This document shows positions 1-9,157 of a DNA stretch of 50,330 bases, in pieces. The stretch lies in contig JAKLFC010000011.1 of assembly GCA_022711405.1 (NCBI GenBank), positions 72,255-122,584 on the forward strand. Reading direction: 5' to 3'. A program made the translations under genes and the position numbers. Below the pieces are notes generated by a model. It was not told where the DNA came from. It ran no database searches and saw only the letters and a list, made by a program, of their open reading frames with translations. The DNA is from Bacteroidota bacterium (lineage in GTDB: Bacteria; Bacteroidota; Bacteroidia; Bacteroidales; JAGONC01). Positions within the stretch are counted from its first letter, which is position 1. The number at the start of each line of letters is the position of its first letter.

Positions 1-1718
1 TCCTTCAGCGGTTTGGCCCACACCTGCCGGCCGGATTCTTCTTTGATCCTGGTAGCCTGTCTGCCAAGGGGATCCTGGTCTATGGCGATCACCTCGTCGT
101 TGGTCAGCAGGTTCAGGGTGAACGCATCCAGGCTGTTCAGATCGCATCCGATCAGGAGCGGTGCAGAGAGCAGGCACCAGAGACTGATATGGGTATATTG
201 CTCGTCCGGAGTGAGGCGTGAGGGATGCAGGCTGGGTCCCCAGCCCACCTTGCCCACCACCAGCATGTCGGGATCGTTCCAGTGGCCCGGGCCGGCATAA
301 GCTGAACACGTATCCTGGCTGAAGCCGATCCCAGCCATGCTGTTCCAGGTATCGTTGATGTCGCCGGTGGTCCGCCACAGGTTGCCCCCAACCATGGCGC
401 CCCATGTCCACACATCACCCATCCCGTACTGGCAAAGGCTGAAGATGATGTCCCCAGGAAGTTCGCTGAGGGCGTTCTGCATCTTCAGGTAGGGTTTCTG
501 CAACTCAGCCAGGCTGTGGTCGGCGGCGATCCGTTCGTAAGAGCACCAGTCGTACTTGAGATAATCGATACCCCAGCCTGCCCAAGTGCGTGCATCCTGT
601 GCCTCATGTTCCCACGATCCCAGGAATCCTCCGCAGGTATGGGTACCGGGAGAGGAATAGATCCCCAGCTTCAGTCCCTGGCTGTGGACATAATCCCCCA
701 GGGCCTTCATGTTGGGGAACTTGTCGTTCGACAGCAACTCGCCGGAAGGGGTTCGGCTGGCTGCTTCCCACCCATCGTCAATATTGATGGTTGTCCAGCC
801 GTGATCGGCCAGCCCGCTGCTGATCATGGCATCTGCAGCTGCCTGTACCTTCTGCTGATCTACGCTTAGCCCCCAGCAGTTCCAGCTGTTCCACCCCATG
901 GGAGGGGTCAGGCAGATCGTATCGCCAATGATGATCTGAAGCACTTTTTTGACACTGCCGTGTTCATTTGTAGCCTCTATGGTGACCGGATATGTCCCGC
1001 GAAGGCTGCATGCCCCTGAAATGATTCCGTTCTGCCCATCCAGCACCAAACCCTCCGGCATACCCTCCCCGCTAAAACGGACAGGCCGTTTTCCGGTTAC
1101 CGGAATTTTATAGAGGAACCGACTGCCCGGTCTTGCACCGTAGACTTCCGGCCCGTTGATCCGGGGCATGTCGGGAGGTGGAGGAGTCAGAACATTGGGC
1201 TCTGCAATAAAAGATCTGACGGGCTCAGGCCTCACCTTATGGTACCCGATCTGCGTGTCGAGCCAGTCGGCGTGATCCCATCCGATGCCATCGCCCCCGT
1301 CTGAAACGTACAATCCCAGCTTCCTGACACCCGACACATCCAGCTTCACCTGCCTTGCGGGATCCCCGTAATGCATGAGGCCGCTGTGCCACAGGATCCA
1401 CCCGTCGGCCAACACGAAAAATTCAACCGACGCTTTCTCACCGCTCTCGTCGTCAATCCCGACAAAGCTGTGAAACGTCACTGCTTTTCCCTTCAGATCC
1501 AGCAACAGGGTGCTGATGGCATGCGTGCCGACCCCTCGCTCATACACCTTGCCGGCCACGGTGAGTGGATTCCCTTCCGCGCTTAAGCTGGCATTCACCT
1601 CTCCCCACCCGGTTTCCATATAGGAGAGATCCATCTCGTCGAGGTATATAACTGATTCCTGGGTGCTGCAGGAGAAAAAGAGGCTTACGGCCCAAATGGA
1701 TAGTAAGATTTTTTTCAT
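1..1718 (-). CDS. NPCBM-GH27 alpha-galactosidase lipoprotein (3' end outside window)
   Basis: Reads from ATG at 1718 leftward off the window edge; 572 codons are visible and the C-terminus is missing. The N-terminus is a lipoprotein signal (MKKILLSIWAVSLFFSC, Cys17), so it should be a membrane-anchored extracytoplasmic enzyme. Residues about 40-155 form an NPCBM domain (RGVGTHA, DGGDGIGWDHADWLD), followed by a putative Ig-like linker and, from about residue 270 (TPPMGWNSWN), a GH27 barrel. Asp390 in YLKYDWC matches the family nucleophile and Asp453 in WRTTGDI the acid/base; WNDPDML follows. Expected reaction: release of alpha-linked galactose (alpha-N-acetylgalactosamine is also possible in GH27) from glycans. 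A TACATTTG -7 box lies 30 bp upstream. Domain assignment is firm; substrate is inferred. Confidence 0.92.
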   Translation of the reverse strand, partial: MKKILLSIWAVSLFFSCSTQESVIYLDEMDLSYMETGWGEVNASLSAEGNPLTVAGKVYERGVGTHAISTLLLDLKGKAVTFHSFVGIDDESGEKASVEFFVLADGWILWHSGLMHYGDPARQVKLDVSGVRKLGLYVSDGGDGIGWDHADWLDTQIGYHKVRPEPVRSFIAEPNVLTPPPPDMPRINGPEVYGARPGSRFLYKIPVTGKRPVRFSGEGMPEGLVLDGQNGIISGACSLRGTYPVTIEATNEHGSVKKVLQIIIGDTICLTPPMGWNSWNCWGLSVDQQKVQAAADAMISSGLADHGWTTINIDDGWEAASRTPSGELLSNDKFPNMKALGDYVHSQGLKLGIYSSPGTHTCGGFLGSWEHEAQDARTWAGWGIDYLKYDWCSYERIAADHSLAELQKPYLKMQNALSELPGDIIFSLCQYGMGDVWTWGAMVGGNLWRTTGDINDTWNSMAGIGFSQDTCSAYAGPGHWNDPDMLVVGKVGWGPSLHPSRLTPDEQYTHISLWCLLSAPLLIGCDLNSLDAFTLNLLTNDEVIAIDQDPLGRQATRIKEESGRQVWAKPLK

Positions 1719-1747
1719 CTTGATATGTTTTTCATATTTTTGATAAA

Positions 1748-1755
1748 CAAATGTA
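1748..1755 (-). promoter_or_regulatory. Bacteroidota -7 box for the GH27 gene
   Basis: On the minus strand this reads TACATTTG, matching the TAnnTTTG -7 consensus of the Bacteroidota primary sigma factor, about 30 bp before the ATG at 1718. No convincing TTTG -33 element is seen at the usual spacing. Confidence 0.5.
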
Positions 1756-1771
1756 TAAAATCCGTTGAGTT

Positions 1772-2269
1772 ATGGTCGGCGATCCGAAACTTTATGAAAT
1801 CCTGGCAGAACTCGGTATTCCATTCGAGTACCACGAACACCCGCCGGGATACACCATCGAGGAAGCATTGAAGTACTGGAAGGATATTGATTCCACGCAT
1901 TGCAAGAACATTTTCTTCCGCAATCACAAAGGCGACCGGCACTACCTGGTGATCATGGAACATAGCCGCCAGCTTGATATCCACGACCTGGAAAAGCGAT
2001 TGAAACAGGGCAAGCTCACCTTCGCATCACCCGAACGCATGAACCGCTACCTTGGACTTCAACCCGGATCTGTTTCCCTTTTCGGTCTCATCCATGACAG
2101 GGAAGATCACGTCCATGTGTTTTTCGATGAAAAACTGCAAAGCGCCAAACGACTTAGTTTCCACCCTAATTTAAATACTGCCAGCCTGGTCATCACGTTC
2201 GGTGACATGATCAAATTCCTGACCTGGGCAGGAAATTCCTACGAGTTCCTCAGACTTTACGATGACTGA
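1772..2269 (+). CDS. YbaK/ProX-type aminoacyl-tRNA deacylase
   Basis: A 165-residue single-domain protein with the features of the YbaK/EbsC (prolyl-tRNA editing, ProX-like) family: an N-terminal IPFEYHEHPP segment, the CKNIFFRN strand with the conserved lysine, and a C-terminal GLIHD...VHVFFDEKL and FHPN..TASLVI region. Members hydrolyse mischarged Ala-tRNA(Pro) or related species in the cytoplasm. Length is normal for the free-standing form. It is transcribed divergently from the GH27 gene with only 53 bp between start codons, and has no operon partner. Exact tRNA specificity cannot be told from sequence. Confidence 0.85.
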   Translation: MVGDPKLYEILAELGIPFEYHEHPPGYTIEEALKYWKDIDSTHCKNIFFRNHKGDRHYLVIMEHSRQLDIHDLEKRLKQGKLTFASPERMNRYLGLQPGSVSLFGLIHDREDHVHVFFDEKLQSAKRLSFHPNLNTASLVITFGDMIKFLTWAGNSYEFLRLYDD

Positions 2270-2322
2270 TCATCATTTCTTAATATAATGTTAAATATTT
2301 CCATCAGAAATAATTTCTTCAG

Positions 2323-2330
2323 TACATTTG
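2323..2330 (+). promoter_or_regulatory. Possible -7 box and 5' leader hairpin of the C39-dockerin gene
   Basis: TACATTTG matches the Bacteroidota -7 consensus. It would give a leader of about 130 nt for the gene at 2466, containing a 7-bp hairpin with a TAC loop at 2360-2376 (ATTGGCA/TGCCAAT). The -33 element is not clear, so this is tentative. Confidence 0.35.
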
Positions 2331-2465
2331 TACCGTTGCTTGTACTGACGTAAAACCACATTGGCATACTGCCAATCCATGCACACCCATTCTGCATGAA
2401 GACACTTATGAGACAGGTAGGAACAGTAAGGATCCCCGGTGTTTTAAAGTTAATCTCCGATTGCA

Positions 2466-5400
2466 ATGAAAAGACTGATTCTGTTCCTGTCCTTCATCCA
2501 TATCCTGAACTCCCTTGCGGGGCAGCATCCCGAGCTGGCCAATAGCTACATCATCGACCGGTTTGTGGATCCTCATACCAGGAAAGAGGTCATTAAAATG
2601 GTCGTGCCTGGAAAACCACCGGATGATTTCCGTATGCCGGCCGTTTATCCATCCCGCGCATCATCCACGCTGGCCGAAGTCCCAGCCTATGACTGGAGCT
2701 TTGGATGTTCGGCTACAGCAGCTGCCATGAATGCAGGTTATTACGACCGTACTGGCTATTCCAACATGTATACCGGCCCGACCAACGGAGGTGTGGCGCC
2801 CATGAACAACAGTTCCTGGGGAACAGTGGTCATCAATGGAGAGGTCAGGAGCCAGTGTCCCATCAGTGCCACCCGAATGGGCGTTGATGGAAGGACGGAG
2901 AGGGGACATGTGGATGACTACTGGATTAAGTACGGAAGTTCTCTTCCCGATCCTTTTATCACCAATGGATGGACCGAACATAGCTACGGCGACTGTACCG
3001 GTGATTACATGAAAACGAACCAGTATAATTACGGGAACTCCGATGCATCTACGGTGTTTTATTTCAATAACGATGGATCTCCCTATTCAGGTACTGGCTA
3101 CGGCGAGGATGGGATGTACGGTTTTAAGCTGTTCTTCGAATCAAGAGGGTATACGGTCACATCCTATTATAATCAGTTTATCTACGGTTACAACGGGAAC
3201 ATCATTGGATTTACCTTCGAACAATTCAAGCAGGAGATCGATGCAGGGAGGCCGGTACTGATACAGGTATCCGGTCATTCCATGCTGGGAATGGGTTATG
3301 ATGATACGGGGAGTAAAGTCTATCTGCACGATACCTGGGATTATTCCACCCATGAAATGACATGGGGAGGCTCGTATTCCGGCATGCAGCATTTTGGTGT
3401 GGGTGTGATCCAGCTTCAGTCAATAACTCTATGTGAGGATTGCCCCGACTATGATTATTCCATTTCACCCGCTACAGGCTGGTCAACCCATTCTTCATCC
3501 CATGGAATCCTGGGTTGCAAAATGTACAGGGTAAGCGTCACATCAGGACTTACATACACCTTCAAAACCGGCTGTGGCAATAGTGCCACTGCCACCTACA
3601 ACACTCTTCTGGAACTCTACAGCTCATCGTGCTCCTTGCTCGCCTCCAATGACGATGGTTGTGAATCAGGCCGTTCCATCCTGGACTGGACCGCCAGTTA
3701 CACTGGCTACGCTTTTCTTAAGGTCAGGGGCTATCAGAACACGTACGGAAGTTATACGCTTGCCTACACCAGCTGTCCTGTCCCTTCTCAGCCTTCTGCC
3801 ATAACGGGTAACCAGTCCGTGTGCCAGGGAACCTCCCAGTCTTATTCGGTGACGAATATAAGCGGTACTACGTACAGCTGGCAGGTCCCCTCTGGCTGGA
3901 CAATCACCTCCGGACAGGGAACAAATGCCATCACAGCCACCGCAGGAGCCCAGAGCGGTACCATCCAGGTGACACCCTCCAACAGCTGCGGCAATGGCCT
4001 CTCGAGAACGCTTGCCATCACAGTGTCACAAACACCCGCTCAGCCTTCTGCGATTACGGGTCCTGGTGATCCCTGCCAGGGATCCCAGGTGACCTACTCG
4101 GTTGGGAATGTCAGTGGTATAACCTTTACCTGGGACATGCCTGAGAGCTGGAGTATCTCTTCCGGACAGGGAACCAATTCTGTCAACGTCACGGTCGGAA
4201 TGGCAGGCGGGGATGTCCAGGTCACACCGTCGAACAGTTGCGGATCAGGCCCTTCAGGATCACTGGAGGTCACGGTGATCGTTCTGCCGGAGCCGGCTGG
4301 CAGCATCACCGGCGATGCGAATCCATGCCAGGGCACCTCACAGACCTACTCCATACCCGCACAGGACGGAGTTACCTGCACATGGCAGGTGCCCCCGGGA
4401 TGGACCATCGATTCAGGCCAGGGTACCTCATCGGTCATCGCCACCGTGGGAGCCCTTAGCGGAAATGTGCAGGTCACACCCTCGAATGATTGCGGGAACG
4501 GAACATTCAGCGTACTCTATATCCAGGTGAAAACAACTCCGGTCCAGCCATCCTCTGTCTACGGTCCGCCCTCTCCATGCCAGGGAACATCGCAGACCTA
4601 CTCTGTGGATAACGTCCCGGACGTGGTCTTTACCTGGCAGGTGCCGGCAGGTTGGTCCATTACTTCGGGGCAGGGTACAGGTTCGATCACCGCCCTTGCC
4701 GGATCAGCCGGCGGCGAAATCACGGTAACACCCTCCAACACCTGCGGCAACGGGCCGTCAAGGATACTCACGGTCAACGTACTGAGCCCTCCCGGGCAAC
4801 CCTCGGCGATCAGCGGTCCCATCAATCCATGCTCAGGTACATCCGAGACCTATGCGGTCGAAAATGTAAGCGGTACAACCTATTCCTGGCAACTACCCCC
4901 GGGTTGGGGCATCATCTCAGGACAGGAAACACATGCGGTCACCGCCGCTGTGGGTGCAGCCGGCGGAAATATCGTTGTGATCCCCTCCAACAGCTGCGGA
5001 CAGGGGCCCTCCCGGTCATTGGCTGTCAGCACGCTTGACCTGCCTTCGCAGCCCTCCCCGATATCGGGAAATATGGAACCCTGTTACGGCCAGGAGGAAA
5101 CATATTCGGTAGTTGCCATCCCCGGCATTACCTATACCTGGCAGATACCCTCCGGATGGGAGATCACATCGGGACAGGGATCCTCCTTAATTACCACAGA
5201 AGTTGGAGCTGCCGGAGGTGTACTTGAAGTATTTCCATCCAATATCTGCGGAACGGGTGCCTCCCAATCCGTTTCCCTCCCGGTCAATTCCATCCCGCAG
5301 GTTGTTCCAGTGATCGAAGGTGCAGGGGAAGCATGTGCAGGCTCCCAGCAGACCTATTCCGTTGAACAGGAGCCAGGAGTAACGTATTACTGGATACTAC

Positions 5401-7226
5401 CCCCGGGGTGGACCATCACGGAAGGCCAGGGGAGCAGCTTGATCAGCGCCAGCGTGAGCGGGCAGGGAGGAACGGTCTCCGTCCTTCCTTCCACCTACTG
5501 CGGCGATGGCACCGTGTCCGAACTGGAAGTGAGTGTACTGGATATCCCAGCGGCACCCACAGCCATTACAGGCACCTCACAGGTATGCCAGGGAACCATT
5601 GACGTAACCTTCAGCATTGATCCCATCTCCAACGCGGAGGATTACATCTGGACGTACAGCGGTACCGGTGTTACCATCATTAATAATGGACCAGAGATCC
5701 TGGTGAATTTCAGCATGTCGGCGACATCGGGAAACCTGTCGGTGAAGGCTGTGAATACCTGCGGTACCGGTCCCGTTTCGGAGAACCTTCCGATCACCGT
5801 TCATCCCCCGGTAACCATACCTGCTTTTGAGCTGGGACCATCCTCAGAGCGGTGCCAGGGTTCCGGGTCAGTGATATACAGTGCCTCTTCTGAAAATGCA
5901 TTCAGTATCACCTACAGCCTTGATCCTGTCTCGCTGGGGAGTGGACTCTCTATGGATGCCCTTACAGGGACAGTCGACTATCCATCATTCTGGACAGGTG
6001 TTTCCGTGATCACAGCCAGTGCGGAGGGATGTCTCGGACCTTCCACTGCTTCCCATACAGCCGTATCGTATGGTTCGCCAGTTGCAACATTCAGCTACCC
6101 CGGAACACCCTATTGCAAGAACGATCCCAATCCCATCCCCACGTATCCTGACGGAGGGCAAGCCGGCATCTTCACCTCGTCGGAAGGGCTTGTTTTTATG
6201 GATAACAGCACAGGTGAAATTGATATGGGGCAAAGCGAACCGGGCACGTATACCGTGACCAATACCCTTGATGCCGGTGACGCGTGCGGGGAGGTAACAG
6301 CCAGCGCTGAGATCAAAATATACAGCCTGCCCAGCGTATATGCAGGTGCCGATCGGTCTGTCCCAGAGGGTACTTCCGTTACTGTGTCGGATGCCAGTGT
6401 GTATGGTTTCGCACCCTTTATCTGCTCCTGGTCTCCTGCAGGCATATTTGTCGATGCCACAGTCATCAATCCGACCACAGTCGAACTTTACGAAACCGTG
6501 ATCTGCACGCTATCGGTCACCGATGATCACGGATGCTTCAGCAGTTCACAGATGATCATTACGGTCACGGGTGGGATCCTGGAGCTTGATCCCGTGGCAG
6601 AACCGTTGTCAATATGCCAGGGCGGGACCAGTCATCTTTTTGCCGGCGCCCAGGGAGGATCAGGCACGTATTCGTATACATGGACCTCTGAACCTGCGGG
6701 CTTCACCTCCAGCCTCGCCAATCCGGTCGTGGATCCTCTCACCACTACAACCTACACTGTAATGGTGAACGATGGATCCGTCACAGCCCAGGAAAGCATC
6801 ACGGTGGTTGTTCATCCTCTTCCTGAGATGCTGTGCCCTGACGACATCGAGGTACCCGACACGGATCCTGCGTTCCAGCTCACCGGCGCCTCGCCGGTAG
6901 GAGGTACGTTCAGCGGACCCGGCGTTTCAGGGGGCATGTTCAATCCTTCCACTGCCGGGGTCGGCGAACACACGATTACCTATTCATTCCTGAGCGAATT
7001 TGGTTGCAGCGGTTCCTGTTCATTCGCCATCACGGTTACTGCAGGTGGCGTCCCCGGCGACGCCAATGGTGACGGTTCGGTTAATGTCTTGGATATCATT
7101 ATGATATCGAATTACATCATGATGCTGAATCCAGTTCCGTTCAATTTCAGCAATGCCGATGTGAACGGCGATGGCATCATCAATGTGCTGGATATTGTCG
7201 CGACGATCAACCTGATTCTGAGCTAA
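2466..7226 (+). CDS. Secreted C39-like cysteine peptidase with seven Ig/PKD repeats and a C-terminal dockerin
   Basis: 1586 residues. A signal peptide (MKRLILFLSF...SLAGQ) is followed by a C39/papain-like peptidase-type domain: Cys81 in FGCSATAAAMNAGYYD, a histidine near residue 270 in VSGHSMLGMGYDD and Asp in YLHDTWDY. Residues about 322-438 resemble a PPC domain. From about residue 441 come seven 84-residue repeats (252 bp period) of the pattern PSAITG..PCQGTSQTYSV, WQVP.GW.I.SGQGT and TPSNSCGNGPS, each with two cysteines, then an eighth divergent copy and further Ig/cadherin-like segments. The last 57 residues are a type I dockerin with two Ca-binding loops (DANGDGSVNVLDI and DVNGDGIINVLDI). 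No T9SS sorting domain follows. Role inferred: an extracellular peptidase or peptide-binding protein docked on a cohesin partner, which is not in this window. Confidence 0.85.
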   Translation: MKRLILFLSFIHILNSLAGQHPELANSYIIDRFVDPHTRKEVIKMVVPGKPPDDFRMPAVYPSRASSTLAEVPAYDWSFGCSATAAAMNAGYYDRTGYSNMYTGPTNGGVAPMNNSSWGTVVINGEVRSQCPISATRMGVDGRTERGHVDDYWIKYGSSLPDPFITNGWTEHSYGDCTGDYMKTNQYNYGNSDASTVFYFNNDGSPYSGTGYGEDGMYGFKLFFESRGYTVTSYYNQFIYGYNGNIIGFTFEQFKQEIDAGRPVLIQVSGHSMLGMGYDDTGSKVYLHDTWDYSTHEMTWGGSYSGMQHFGVGVIQLQSITLCEDCPDYDYSISPATGWSTHSSSHGILGCKMYRVSVTSGLTYTFKTGCGNSATATYNTLLELYSSSCSLLASNDDGCESGRSILDWTASYTGYAFLKVRGYQNTYGSYTLAYTSCPVPSQPSAITGNQSVCQGTSQSYSVTNISGTTYSWQVPSGWTITSGQGTNAITATAGAQSGTIQVTPSNSCGNGLSRTLAITVSQTPAQPSAITGPGDPCQGSQVTYSVGNVSGITFTWDMPESWSISSGQGTNSVNVTVGMAGGDVQVTPSNSCGSGPSGSLEVTVIVLPEPAGSITGDANPCQGTSQTYSIPAQDGVTCTWQVPPGWTIDSGQGTSSVIATVGALSGNVQVTPSNDCGNGTFSVLYIQVKTTPVQPSSVYGPPSPCQGTSQTYSVDNVPDVVFTWQVPAGWSITSGQGTGSITALAGSAGGEITVTPSNTCGNGPSRILTVNVLSPPGQPSAISGPINPCSGTSETYAVENVSGTTYSWQLPPGWGIISGQETHAVTAAVGAAGGNIVVIPSNSCGQGPSRSLAVSTLDLPSQPSPISGNMEPCYGQEETYSVVAIPGITYTWQIPSGWEITSGQGSSLITTEVGAAGGVLEVFPSNICGTGASQSVSLPVNSIPQVVPVIEGAGEACAGSQQTYSVEQEPGVTYYWILPPGWTITEGQGSSLISASVSGQGGTVSVLPSTYCGDGTVSELEVSVLDIPAAPTAITGTSQVCQGTIDVTFSIDPISNAEDYIWTYSGTGVTIINNGPEILVNFSMSATSGNLSVKAVNTCGTGPVSENLPITVHPPVTIPAFELGPSSERCQGSGSVIYSASSENAFSITYSLDPVSLGSGLSMDALTGTVDYPSFWTGVSVITASAEGCLGPSTASHTAVSYGSPVATFSYPGTPYCKNDPNPIPTYPDGGQAGIFTSSEGLVFMDNSTGEIDMGQSEPGTYTVTNTLDAGDACGEVTASAEIKIYSLPSVYAGADRSVPEGTSVTVSDASVYGFAPFICSWSPAGIFVDATVINPTTVELYETVICTLSVTDDHGCFSSSQMIITVTGGILELDPVAEPLSICQGGTSHLFAGAQGGSGTYSYTWTSEPAGFTSSLANPVVDPLTTTTYTVMVNDGSVTAQESITVVVHPLPEMLCPDDIEVPDTDPAFQLTGASPVGGTFSGPGVSGGMFNPSTAGVGEHTITYSFLSEFGCSGSCSFAITVTAGGVPGDANGDGSVNVLDIIMISNYIMMLNPVPFNFSNADVNGDGIINVLDIVATINLILS

Positions 7227-7642
7227 CACCGAAGGTACACGAGGGGACTTCGTAAATTCCAAATTCCAGGATCCAAAGTACAAACAAATTCCAGGATCCA
7301 AAGTCCAAGACCTGTTATCCCTTTGCTCCATTCCCTTGCCCGTAGGGCATGTAGTATTGTAGCATCAGGACGGGGTAAGGGATTTATACCCTGGAGGGGT
7401 TACAGATCGTATATGTTTATCCCCTACGGGGAATGAAGGTATATGATGATATCGTTGTGTTACAATGCTTAAACCGCTACGCGGTATTTAGAAGAAGGGA
7501 ATAATTATGACACACTTCTATCTTGACGAATTGTCGTTTTGAAATTTGAATTTTGGGATTTGTCTGGACTTTGGATCCTGGAATTTGGAATTTTTATAAC
7601 CATACTTCCCTATCTTTGCACCGCATCTACATCGAGAGAAAC
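7227..7642. repeat. Intergenic element bounded by a perfect 26-bp inverted repeat, with ordered hairpins
   Basis: Positions 7254-7279 and 7568-7593 are exact inverted copies (26 bp). Between them are GCCCGTAGGGC (7338-7348), CCCCTACGGGG (7421-7431) and CCGCTACGCGG (7474-7484), the same hairpins in the same order as in the two copies near 30.0 and 30.8 kb. Nothing here looks coding. The right arm carries the promoter of the next gene. Confidence 0.7.
7584..7618 (+). promoter_or_regulatory. Promoter of the cysteate synthase-like gene (-33 TTTG, -7 TATCTTTG)
   Basis: TTTG at 7584-7587 and TATCTTTG at 7611-7618, 23 bp apart, match the Bacteroidota -33/-7 pair and lie 24 bp before ATG 7643. This decides the start: the longer in-frame reading from 7553 would begin upstream of the promoter. 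Confidence 0.6.
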
Positions 7643-8929
7643 ATGAGCGAACGAACCATCTACACGCTTCAATCCACGGTCACCGGTCAGATTTTCGAAG
7701 ATCCCGGCTGGATGCTGGAAGCTCCCGGGGTGGCGACACCCGGACTGATCCGTGCCATTTACGGGAAGAAGCAGCTGGAGGCGAGGGAGGATCGTTATGG
7801 ACTGTACAAATTCGCCAACTGGCTGCCCATCCGTCGCTTCCTGCAGGGGTCGTCAGCGCCTGTGACCTACAGGAGCCAGGGTCTGGCCGGCGCGCTGGGT
7901 CTGAATGACCTTTACATCACTTTCAGCGGGTACTGGCCCGAAAAGGGTGCCATCATGCGTACCTGCTCCTTCAAGGAGACCGAGGCCTATTCGGTGTGTG
8001 CACGGCTGGATCCGGCGATGGGGAAGGTGCTGGTAGTGGCCTCGGCCGGCAACACTGCCCGTTCGTTTGCACGGGTTTGTTCGGATAACGGCATCCCGTT
8101 GTTGTTGTGCGTGCCGGAGGATAACCTCGACGCACTCTGGTTCGATGAGCCCGTCGGGGAGCATGTCCGTCTGATCTGCTCCCGTTCCGGAGGTGATTAT
8201 TACGATGCGATCCATCTTTCGGACATCGCCAAAAAGCATCCGCGTTTCCTGCCCGAAGGCGGAGCCAGGAATGTGGCGCGGCGTGACGGGATGGGCACGA
8301 CCGTGCTTTCTGCTGTACAGGCGATCGGGCGCATCCCCGATTATTATTTTCAGGCCGTCGGCAGCGGCACCGGCGCCATTGCTGCGTGGGAAGCAAACCT
8401 GAGGCTGATCGGCGACGGGCGCTACGGCAGTCATAAGATGAAACTGATGGTCTCACAGAATGCGCCTTTCACACCCATGTACGATGCGTGGAAAGCTGGC
8501 TCCCGCAGCCTTCTTCCGATGGATGACTCCTTCGCCCGCAGACAGGTGGAGATCATTCTTGCAAAAGTGCTTTCGAACCGCAAACCTCCCTACGGCATTG
8601 TGGGTGGATTGTACGATGCACTTGTTGACAGTGCAGGCGACATCCTTATATCAACCAATGAAGAGGCCCTCGCAGCGGCACGTCTGTTTGAAGAGACCGA
8701 GGGCATCGACCTGCACCCGGCAGCTGCTGTGGCGACCGCCTCACTGGTGCAGGCAGTGAATGATAAACACATTGATCCGCGATCGGTGATCATGCTGAAC
8801 ATCACCGGCGGCGGCGAGGAACGGTTCAAAAAGGAACATCAGCTTTATTACCTTGAACCGTCACTGGTCTTTGATATTGATCCTGATGAGGGAGAGGTAC
8901 TGAGGGGGATTGAGGAGCTATTTGGTTGA
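7643..8929 (+). CDS. Cysteate synthase-like PLP enzyme (threonine synthase relative)
   Basis: 428 residues from the ATG at 7643 (MSERTIYTLQ). Lys111 in the TCSFKETEAY motif fits the PLP Schiff-base lysine of the threonine synthase/tryptophan synthase-beta fold, and SAGNTAR (134-140) fits the substrate-carboxylate loop; GSGTGAIAAW is the phosphate-binding segment. Overall it matches the cysteate synthase branch known from Methanosarcina and widespread in Bacteroidota. Known family reaction: O-phospho-L-serine plus sulfite to L-cysteate. In Bacteroidota cysteate is the head-group precursor of sulfonolipids (capnine), which I infer as its likely use here; in methanogens it feeds coenzyme M. It stands alone between repeat elements, with no sulfonolipid acyltransferase in the window. 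Confidence 0.75.
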   Translation: MSERTIYTLQSTVTGQIFEDPGWMLEAPGVATPGLIRAIYGKKQLEAREDRYGLYKFANWLPIRRFLQGSSAPVTYRSQGLAGALGLNDLYITFSGYWPEKGAIMRTCSFKETEAYSVCARLDPAMGKVLVVASAGNTARSFARVCSDNGIPLLLCVPEDNLDALWFDEPVGEHVRLICSRSGGDYYDAIHLSDIAKKHPRFLPEGGARNVARRDGMGTTVLSAVQAIGRIPDYYFQAVGSGTGAIAAWEANLRLIGDGRYGSHKMKLMVSQNAPFTPMYDAWKAGSRSLLPMDDSFARRQVEIILAKVLSNRKPPYGIVGGLYDALVDSAGDILISTNEEALAAARLFEETEGIDLHPAAAVATASLVQAVNDKHIDPRSVIMLNITGGGEERFKKEHQLYYLEPSLVFDIDPDEGEVLRGIEELFG

Positions 8930-9157
8930 AATTCCAAATTCCAGGCCCTGTCCTGAGGGCAAAGCCCGAAGGAATCAAATTCCAAACAAATTTCAAATCA
9001 CAAATTCCATACGGTTGTGCATTGGAGAGCTGTAAACGCTCATCATCGGCCACATATAGCGAGGAGATGAATTCTTATTTCATCCTTCCTTTCGTCAATC
9101 TACTTCTCCATCTACCTCCACCACTGTTTCTGATATCGTTCAGGCTTTCGCACCGTC
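8929..9157. repeat. Intergenic AAATTCC-type repeat after the cysteate synthase gene
   Basis: Positions 8929-8945 (AAATTCCAAATTCCAGG) are the exact inverse of 7577-7593, so the gene lies between 17-bp inverted repeats. The rest is AAATTCC-rich and pyrimidine-rich spacer with no recognisable gene. Confidence 0.55.

Noticed and set aside
1371..1586. Plus-strand frames inside 1-1700
   Set aside because: All lie opposite the NPCBM-GH27 gene, which has convincing motifs in one continuous minus-strand frame.
3786..5550. CRISPR-like array from the regular 252-bp spacing
   Set aside because: The repeats are protein-coding, diverged and contiguous without unique spacers; likewise the 273-bp repeats at 48.2-48.7 kb.
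7553..7642. A 30-residue N-terminal extension of the cysteate synthase-like protein starting at 7553
   Set aside because: It is encoded by the inverted repeat and lies upstream of and across the promoter; the protein family starts at 7643.
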